Below, piece after piece: positions 56,661 to 64,000 of a stretch of 64,000 bases of DNA. The notes beneath the pieces were generated by a model. It was given only the letters and a program-made list of their open reading frames with translations. It had not been told where the DNA came from and ran no database searches. The position numbers and the translations under genes were made by a program. This DNA is from Epiperipatus broadwayi (Eukaryota > Onychophora > Udeonychophora > Euonychophora > Peripatidae): positions 186,001-250,000 of the forward strand of contig JAQFVV010013088.1 of assembly GCA_028023455.1 (NCBI GenBank). Direction: 5' to 3'. Every line of letters starts with the position of its first letter. Position 1 is the stretch's first letter.

Positions 56661-57119
56661 ATATACTTAAAAAAAAAGATAATTTGTCAACTTGACATAA
56701 TTTCCTGAGCATTGTTTTTGATCCAGGGTAAAAGTCATAACCATAGCATTTCCACTTATTGTCCAAACTGATGTTGACAATGGAGAAAACATGACCTTAA
56801 TATTTGTTGGTTAATAAGTAATTATGTAGTTTACATATTCCACTTCCCAGATAAAGCTATGCAAGATATTTTTTTGTTTATCATGTGACGGTCATTAACA
56901 ATAAACTATAGCTCTTTAAATTTTCTTTTCCTTTCATTGTGCTCAGCATAAACTAAAAAAAGATTCTTGCATATCCTTGCCCTGGAAGTAGAATATGTAA
57001 ATTACCAGTTTGGCCAATAAGCCCAGGTCAAAAGCAATGCTCAGCAAATTATTTCCTAAATTGTCAAACAAAATTTAATCTTTTCTTTTAAGCATATTAA
57101 CATTATTGATAGATTTACA

Positions 57120-57650
57120 TAGTTAAAGATAGAATGTAGAGTAGTGAGTCATGTAAAAATCTGTGCTCATATACCTTATATATTACTAGATTGATACAGG
57201 TATATAATAATCCTGTATTTCAGTTATACATAGAGATATCTTCTCATCCCTTATATATGTATTAAATGAATTATGTCCTGTACATGAGGGCTCAGATTGA
57301 CTTTAGATCAACATGGGTGTGATGAGAATCTTGGCCTCAAAGTGGTCTCATCAGATTTTCAATTGGATAGATGGTTGAAGAGTTGAAGTATGGAGTGGAT
57401 TGAAGCTTGCCCATAAAAGTATGAAGAATGGCTATCTTAATATATATCTGAGCACTTATTGCATATATGTGTAGAGATGATAATCTGGACCAACTTATGA
57501 TTGCTGGTTTAGCATGAAATACATATATTGATGATTATTTATCTTTTCAATATATATGCATTCAAGTGTATCAGCGTTATGAGATAAAGTGGAGAGTGGT
57601 GGGTCATGTGAAAATCTGTAATAAGCCCGTGTTTCAGTTATTACATAGTT
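57120..57650 (+). mobile_element. family 2 HHR element
   Basis: Longer upstream body than other copies (with CCTGTACATGAGGGCTCAGA near 57280 and TTGGATAGATGGTTGAAGAG), then the ribozyme region 57481-57537 and the GAGAGTGGTGGGTCATGTGA end. The core is CTTATGA, one base from intact; GAAA and helices survive. An inverted short piece of the 3' end lies at 57120-57240. Confidence 0.65.
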
Positions 57651-57654
57651 AAAG

Positions 57655-58380
57655 GAAAGAAGTAAAATTTCATAGAGTTACAGAAATATTTATCATGTAA
57701 TGGGTCAAAAATGGTTGATAATGATCAAGGTGGTACTTCTATTAGAAACAATGAAGAATTGAAACCCCCCCAAAATTGAAATTTTTGATTGGGACAATTG
57801 CTTATAGGATTTTGGAGAACTTCTAAGTACAGCCTCGATTCTATTTTTGTCATCTAATAGAAAATTGTAGAGTCTGTTGATTGTTGATCTGAAATACACT
57901 GATCATTTATTATTAATCCTCTTTTGAATAATTTGTAACAGTAAAATGTTTCTTTTAAAGACAAAAAAATGGATCATAATGAATAATCTTACAATTTCTG
58001 CTTCTTTTTACCGAAGATTTGATATTGCTTCTTTTTACCGAAGATTTGATATTTTCTTATTAACAAATTAAATAGATAAGTCTGTTTTCAACCTATTATA
58101 TTATGTTATATCATGATTAGATAACAACTTCATTGATAAATAAAAGTCTTCTATAATGCATTTCCAATATAAAGACACATTTATTAGGAATAAAAACATT
58201 CTTTTCAGGACAAAAATAGAATGTTGAATGCAATCAAGATATTTTGAACCATTAATAGTAATATAGTTGTTATTAAAAAAATACTCAACTATAATGATCT
58301 TATCAAATAATCGATGCTAGTTAGCAATAAAAATAAAATCGAAAATATATCATGTTTTTAAAATCACTTTTAATCTATTA
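57655..58380. other. AT-rich sequence, no gene seen
   Basis: A 27-base direct repeat (GCTTCTTTTTACCGAAGATT) occurs twice at about 58000-58050. Otherwise nothing recognised. Confidence 0.45.
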
Positions 58381-58992
58381 TTTAATCATATTCATCATCT
58401 TGCACCTTTATCAATCCATTGCAGGATGAAACTCTTTCCAACTCTAATCCAATTTCTCTGATCCCTAGTCTCTTTTTTCCACATCACATCTGCAAACTTC
58501 ATCCACCTCATATGTGGACTCTTTCCAGGTCCTTAAATACTTCTATTTCTATACTATTATTTCTTTTAGCAATGTAACTAGCACAACTCCATTTTAGTCT
58601 CTGAATTCTTTCAATAATGCAAGTAATAACTGTCTACTCTCTAATCTATTTATTTTATTTTCAATCACTTCTTGATACTCTTTATATTTCATATTACATT
58701 GAGTGGTCTCAAGTCTCTCTATTGCTCTTTTGTTAAGTAATCCAAATCTCATTTTAATAAGCAAGAACTAGTAAAACACATATATTAACACCTTTTTTCA
58801 TCATATTTTCTTTTACTACTGAATTCTTTCTACCAGAAGTATTTTATCCAAGATTAATTCAATGATTAATGTTATCTCTATTTGTTAACTTTTTAATTCA
58901 TGATTATCAATCTTTATTTTCTTCTTCTTAAATTCGTTGAATTTACTTTAGCTTTTTTAGCATTTATTTTCAGTCCTACTTTTTTACTTTCA

Positions 58993-59492
58993 CTTGAAAT
59001 TTGTAATAGTCAAGCAATATCTTTATTTTGTTAATAGAGGACCTCTCAAACCATGATATAAGATAGTGACTTTTATAAAGATAACACTGGCCATCTTATC
59101 TTTAATCTAACTTTCCACTTATATAGGCCAATCTGAAGAATCTTGATTTGGGAGCATGAAGCTGTTGTTTTCTTCACTGTTTAAGTCCACTATTTCCTAT
59201 ACAAATTAACATTCACAAAATTTCCAGTATAAAGATCATAATATTAATTGTAAATTACAAGATTTTGTGAATGTTAATTTGTATAGGAGATAGTGAACTT
59301 AAACAGTGGAGAGAATAACAGCCTCACGCTTCCACATCAAGATGCTTCAGATTGGCCTATATAAGTGGAAAGTTAGATTAAAGATAAGATGGCAGCTCTT
59401 GTCTTTGTAAAAGTCACTATATTATGTCATAGTTTGAGAGGTCTCTGTATTGGCAAAATAAAGATATTGCTTGACTATTATAAAATTTCAAG
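58993..59492. repeat. large palindrome within the LINE
   Basis: Left arm from CTTGAAATTTG (58993) and right arm ending TTTCAAGG (59492) are inverted copies of about 230 bases with a loop near 59222-59253. The outer 50 bases of each arm are LINE sequence, so the inverted duplication took part of its target with it. Confidence 0.8.
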
Positions 59493-59497
59493 GCACA

Positions 59498-59602
59498 TTT
59501 TTTTTTCATGTGTCATAGCATCAGCCAGGAAGTGAACCCGCTATCCCAGGACAACTGCTTGTAAAGCAGCTGTTACTGACCTTTTGACCACCAATTCTTG
59601 AC
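59498..59602 (-). repeat. tRNA-derived SINE with target duplication
   Basis: Minus-strand unit GTCAAGAATTGGTGGTC...TATGACACATGAAAAAAAA, partner of 20760-20866. It is flanked by AATTTCAAGGCACATTT and AATTTCAAGGCATATTT, a 17-base target duplication with one change, which marks a LINE-mediated insertion. Confidence 0.8.
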
Positions 59603-59770
59603 TAATTTCAAGGCATATTTGATGCAGGTTATAGCCTGTCTTAAACATATTTACATATACTCTCCCTCTATCAGCAAAATAAAGATATTTCTTGACTATT
59701 ATAAATTTCAAGGTGCATTTGATACAGGATATAGCCTGTCTTAAAAGTATTTACATATAGATTTTGTGTG
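59603..59770. repeat. tandem duplication, about 100 bp x 2
   Basis: The piece with GATGCAGGTTATAGCCTGTC and ATTTACATATA occurs at about 59618 and 59718, each joined to CTTGACTATTATAAATTTCAAGG, which is also the end of the palindrome arm. Confidence 0.75.
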
Positions 59771-60344
59771 CTTAATAAATAATTATAACTTTACTTTCAT
59801 GTGATAACTCTTTCAACATTTCCCAAAACTCTGGACCATTATTTTCAAAAACAACCACATCATCTGACAAAATGTAATTGATTTAAATAATCCTTATTTA
59901 CTTTTGCTCACTTAGGTTCCCAGTTTAGTCCACAAAATACCCCTTGTAAGTCTATTGTAAAAAGTTTTGTAGATATGGAATCATTCGATCATGCACTCTT
60001 TTCAATGTTAATTTTATCATTATGTAATCTAACTACTGTTGTTTTATTTTAATAAAAATTTAGAAAATTATAATATACCAGGTTTTACTTTCTATAATTT
60101 CTCTCAATACTTGGATGTGATCCACGGAGTTAAAGTCACTTTTAAATCCAACTTTTTTTGGAGGTTAGTTAAAATTCAAAGTTCACTGTAGATAAGTTGT
60201 AATTTTCTTGGTAAAATTTTTGTATAAAACTGATAAAAGATTGACATGTTTGTAATTTCTATTATTTTCATCATCACTTTTCTTAAATATCATATTAATA
60301 CTACATTCTTACAATCATCTGATACATCTTTATCCATTATATAT

Positions 60345-60545
60345 TTGGGGACTATCTTAATATATATCTGAGCACTTACTGCATATATGTGTAGAGATGA
60401 TTGCTGGTTTAACATAAAATAAGTATATTGGTGATTATTTATCTTTTCGACATATATGTGTTCAAGTATATCAGTGTTATGAGATAGAGTGGAGAGTGGT
60501 GGGTTGTGTGAAAGTCTGTGCTATCATATTCCCTATGTATTATAT
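60345..60545 (+). mobile_element. family 2 HHR element inside a LINE
   Basis: Body TATCTGAGCACTTACTGCAT, then GTAGAGATGATTGCTGG: the stretch from TAATCTGGACCAACTG is deleted so that GATG joins directly to the helix II strand. GAAA is AAAA. It splits the minus-strand LINE and is itself decayed. Confidence 0.65.
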
Positions 60546-60864
60546 AAGTTTTTTCTAACAATTTTATTTTTAATTTTTAACTTCCATTAAAATAATGATT
60601 ATAATTTTTGGTCCTTTCCTAGAGCTTTCTTTTAATTGCATATCACACTTTTTTGTTTAAAATGTTGGGCTTTTCAAAAGAAGTAGTAATTGTAGAGGAT
60701 ACTTTTCTTTCTTGTTCTTTATTACTGTATAATTCTTTATAAACATCTACCACAGATTTCATGATGCCAGCTCTCTCTTTAGTAATAGTTCCACTTTTTC
60801 TTCTTATAAGTTTCCTACCAATACTAACATAGTTTGCTTTGTTAATTCACAATTGCATGAACTG

Positions 60865-61470
60865 ATCCTATATTTCCATTCTAAAATCAAATATGTATAC
60901 GCGCATTGTAAACTCAGCAAATATTGCTAAATGTCTTCTTTTGTTTCAGGTAAATAAATTAAATTTTTTGACAGCAAGAAGAATAAGTAATTAGGTAATA
61001 AAATATTTTAAAAAAAAGCAATAATATTGGGCCATTGATGATGATTAAAAATCAGTGCTGCCAATTCATAACCCTGACCCTCATGGTGGGAAGAGATAGG
61101 TTGCCCACAGTCTGACAACATTAAATATTTTTTATTGATGGAATATATATAAATTTTGTTTTATTAGTTTTCACTATTATAATTATATATTTTTTTTATA
61201 GCTTTACAAAAAAATGTTACTAAAGGTTAATTAAACATTATATTATTTTTGTTTATTTATTGATTCTTAAGTTTCACGGTAAGGTAATTCATTTTATGAT
61301 AATTAAAATTAAAAAATAAACTTAATTATAATGTAAAATTGAAAAATTAAAGTTCATTTATATATACAACGTATTTTTGAACAAATATACATCATTATAT
61401 TAATAGAAACCCAGTTGTTATTTCAGTTACATTTGACTATTTACATTAAAAATGTCCAAAGAAATGTAAA
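60865..61470. other. AT-rich sequence, no gene seen
   Basis: Nothing recognised on either strand. Confidence 0.4.
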
Positions 61471-61478
61471 AAAAAAAG

Positions 61479-61613
<135 letters not shown>

Positions 61614-61639
61614 ATACTCAATAAAAAAGATAAATTACT

Positions 61640-62080
61640 TGACAGTATAGAGATTATAATCCATAATTTATGGATCTGAGACTTGGACACTTAATAGAAG
61701 AGCAATACAGAGACTTCAGACCACTCAAGGAAATATGGAGAGATGCATGTTGGAAGTAACAAGAAGAAATTGAAAAAGCAATATATGGATAAGAGAACAA
61801 ACAGGTGTTACTGACCTCATTGAAAAAATTAAAAGACTGAAGTGGAGTTGGGCTGGATATATTGCTAGAAGAGATGTTAATAGATGGACAATTGAAATCT
61901 TAAACTGGATTTCAAGAGAGTGTAAAAGACCTAGAAAGAGAACACATATGAAATGAATGGTTGAAATAAGAAAGGGTGCAGGGGTGATGTGGAGAAGAGA
62001 AACTAAAGATCAGAGAAGATGGATTGAACTTGGACAGACCTTTATCCTGCAGTGGATTGGTAATGGTTAATGATGATGAT
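61640..62080 (+). pseudogene. RTE-type LINE C-terminal region
   Basis: Best preserved LINE end in the window. In one frame: YGSETWTLNRRAIQRLQTTQ, then an MERCMLEVTRRN helix, IREQTGVTDLIEKIKRLKW, SWAGYIARRDVNRWTIEIL, and NWISRECKRPRKRTHMK before a stop, then WRRETKDQRRWIELG. These are the conserved thumb and W-AGHIARR...RW motifs of RTE-type LINEs. It ends in GATGATGATAAT near 62080. Only a few stops and one shift separate it from an open frame. Confidence 0.75.
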
Positions 62081-62459
62081 AATAGAGATTATGGAATATA
62101 GTTATATTAAAATAGATAATACTGATTACTGACAGGTGATATAATATGATAGGTTTGCAGTAAGAAGTTTGCTATTAACTGAAAGAGGCCATTTAATTCC
62201 TCTTTGAGGTTTGAAATAAACAAAGTAGGGACAATTTGTAATGGCCACTCCATGCCTAGAAGCTGTTAATACTATGTGATTATTCATATAGCAAAAAGAA
62301 ATGAATTAGCTGCTTACTGATATGGTTTTTCTTTTCAGTTAGTCTTAACTAAAGTGTTATCTGACTTTTCTTGAAGACAAGAAAAAGATATGTGTAAATG
62401 ATCTTAAAATTTTTAATAGATATTTATAATCATAATAGATCAACTAAATTATGGCCTTA

Positions 62460-63610
62460 TTCTCAGGATACTGTTTAGTTACATGTCAAAAAGTGGAGGG
62501 TGCTAACAATGCCATTATTGCAGACCCAGGTTGATATTTGATGATAATCTTTTATTTAGGTACCTACAACTGCAGATCATTTTCAAATGAAAGAAGATTT
62601 CATGAATTGAAAGAACTGTCTAATATTAAAAAGGGATATTGCTGGATTTTATAAAATTAAAAAAGAAATTTGGAAGTAGTGATTTTTAAAAATGGATATA
62701 CAAAGACGCAAATATTGGAAGACAAAATGGAATGGAATTTCGTATAAATGATAAGTGAAAAAATAATATTAAGGAGATTACTGATATAACAGTAATATGG
62801 AAGATACCAAATACAAACAATTCAGGTTTGTGTCCTAACAAATTCTCATTGTAACAATGTCCTTATTGCAGACCCAGGCTGCTATTTGTTGAAGATTTTT
62901 TATGTAAATACACACAACTACAAATCACTTTCAAGCAAGGAAGATTGCATGAATTGGAAGAACCACCTAATATTAAAATGGATATTGCTGGGTTTTATGA
63001 ACTTAGAAAAAATTGGAAAATACAATTGATTTTAAAAATGGACATGTGCGAAGACACCAATATTGAAAGTGGGATTCATAAATAAAAAGTGAAAAAATAA
63101 TATTGAAGAGATTAATGATATATCAAACAGAGTTGCAAGTTATTCAACTTAATGAAAAAAACCAAATGCAAACAATTCAGATTTATGTTCCAACAAGTTC
63201 TCATGTGATTACATAGAGATTTTTATGTGGATGTACAAAATGTTTTGATCAGACTAAACACTATTTTAAAATCACCATGGATGATTTCAATCCTAAAATT
63301 GGTAAGCAATTGAAAGATGAAAATGCTGAAGGTAAATTTGATTATGATGAGAAAAATGAGAAAGAATAAAGATTTATGGAGTTTGAGAAAAAGAAAAGCT
63401 ATATATAATGAATTCTTTCTTTGAGAAAAATGTTAATTAGAAATGAATTTGGAAAACTTCAAATGAAGGTACAGCAGAATTGCATTATATTTTGATTAAT
63501 AGAAAATATGTATTTCAAGATTGTAATATTTTTAATTGATCCAATAATAATTAATTAGTGAGACATAAGATACCCATTAATGCAAAACTAGAGAGACAGG
63601 GGATTATTAA
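62460..63610 (+). pseudogene. RTE-type LINE endonuclease region, duplicated
   Basis: Two tandem units of about 375 bases (roughly 62475-62840 and 62850-63205) encode the N-terminal APE endonuclease part, with the W/RDI-x-GF-x-K/E-x-x segment (ILLGFMNLEK). Then a single downstream part has VPTSSH, TMDDFNPKIG (the conserved GDFN, changed to DDFN), GKFDYDEKNEKE and later the IDYILINRKY-like YFD...KICISRL remains. Stops are common. It follows a LINE 3' end (61640-62080) in the same orientation, so it is a second copy and not the same element. Confidence 0.65.
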
Positions 63611-63683
63611 GAAAGACAATATTAACATGATATTTCCTACCTTTCAGAAACAATAAATTTAAATTACAACTTACAAATCAAGC

Positions 63684-64000
63684 AAAAACTCACTATATAT
63701 ATTGTCACACACAATAAGCTAGAGTAATCAATGGATGCCAGAAGGCTTGTGCATAAAATCCCCATCTAATGCCTACTCATCCAATATTCCCAGACTAGTT
63801 TCTGGCTTGTGGCCTTCATCTTAAGATATAGGTGCAGTGCTCTCAGATCCAAGGCTCCTCACTGATGAAGGTCATAAGCCAGAAACTAGTCTCGGGATAT
63901 TGGATGAGTAGGCACTAGATGGGGATTTTATGCACAAGCCTTCTGGCATCCATTGATTACTCTAGCTTGTTGTGTGTGGCAATATATACAGTGAGTTTTT
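63684..64000. mobile_element. family 1 HHR foldback, runs off the window
   Basis: The left arm (63684-63820) in minus orientation and right arm (63864-64000) are near-perfect inverted copies about 137 bases long, with a center containing TTAAGATATAGGTGCAGTGC and the leader CAGATCCAAGGCTCC. The left arm holds only the 3' part of a ribozyme; the center plus right arm form a full one. The tips AAAAACTCACTATATATATT match the 51.7 kb subfamily. Confidence 0.85.
63847..63905 (+). ncRNA. hammerhead ribozyme, family 1, intact core
   Basis: ATCCAA (63847-63852) pairs with TTGGAT (63900-63905). CTGATGA 63862-63868, helix II GGT with GCC around CATAA, GAAA 63882-63885, palindromic ACTAGT, GTC 63889-63891 with the cut after 63891. 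The second base after the cut is C where other copies have G, weakening the inner helix I (CTCA/TCGG). Otherwise complete. Confidence 0.85.

Larger units (their letters stand above)
58385..60860 (-). pseudogene. RTE-type LINE reverse transcriptase, minus, interrupted
   Basis: Read from 60860 down: RRRKSGTITK then KRAGIMKSVVDVYKELYSNK (N-terminal RT region); after the family 2 insertion (60340-60545), a segment with IEITNMSIFYQFYTKILPRK (N-Y-R-x-ISLLS-like) near 60250; DSISTKLFTIDLQGVFCGLN (D-x-ISPKLFT...LNW) near 59970, then QLHFVR where FADD should be; the region at 59000-58900 continues with KKVGLKINAKKAKVNSTN; and the thumb/C-terminus reaches 58385. Order and spacing match one RTE element of roughly 2 kb, split by the family 2 piece and by the foldback/SINE block 59040-59770. 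Many stops; catalytic Asp lost. Confidence 0.65.

Overview
The window is AT-rich animal DNA (GC well under one third by eye), almost all of it intron or intergenic sequence filled with old and young mobile elements. No bacterial features are present. Two things point to a metazoan: an exon encoding a CCP/sushi module with phase 1 at both ends, and the mix of RTE-type LINE, Penelope-like element (PLE), hAT, pogo/Tigger-like, tRNA-derived SINE and LTR elements. I cannot name the species. A mollusc such as a cephalopod is my weak first guess; an arachnid or flatworm is not excluded.

Host genes are few and partial. On the minus strand there is a sushi exon at 40857-41048 and two 57-base Thr-rich phase 1-1 exons at 27496-27552 and 27332-27388. 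They may belong to one large-intron gene. On the plus strand two candidate exons (36258-36319 and 37995-38190) join in phase into the start of a type II membrane protein. A TATA box plus an untranslated exon with a strong splice donor lies at 14120-14412; it may instead be part of an LTR.

The main result is a set of about twenty hammerhead ribozyme (HHR) motifs on both strands. They fall into at least four sequence families, each with the CUGANGA core, a helix II hairpin, GAAA, a very short and often self-complementary helix III, and a cleavage triplet. Family 1 (near 4.4-5.3, 6.6-6.8, 10.1-10.4, 15.5, 36.7, 51.7-52.0 and 63.7-64.0 kb) and family 2 (8.5-9.3, 16.6-17.2, 26.1-26.4, 37.2-37.7, 50.9, 57.1-57.6 and 60.4 kb) are dispersed repeats; most copies are foldbacks with inverted arms. 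Family 3 (19.3 and 54.1 kb) lies near a PLE GIY-YIG endonuclease fragment. Family 4 (0.44, 6.9, 41.3 and 53.4 kb) includes a compact foldback with one HHR per arm. In three family 1 copies the inverted join falls at the predicted cleavage site, as if self-cleaved RNA had been copied back into DNA.

Other layout: LINE relics at 11.0-12.2, 22.9-23.6, 42.2-42.7, 49.8-50.7, 52.2-53.8 (split), 56.5, 58.4-60.9 (minus) and 61.6-63.6 kb; an LTR element with a gag-like coiled-coil reading frame at 30.3-35.7 kb ending in a 500-base N gap; a second LTR element with about 2 kb LTRs and only about 0.5 kb inside at 42.8-47.4 kb; a hAT-type element with target duplication at 25.26-25.82 kb; a pogo/Tigger-like element at 52.4-53.3 kb; four or five tRNA-derived SINE copies; and large palindromes at 1.9, 11.3, 29.2 and 59.2 kb. 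The order of events can be read in places: an RTE LINE at 52.2-53.8 kb was hit by an HHR foldback, next to which a Tigger-like element then landed.
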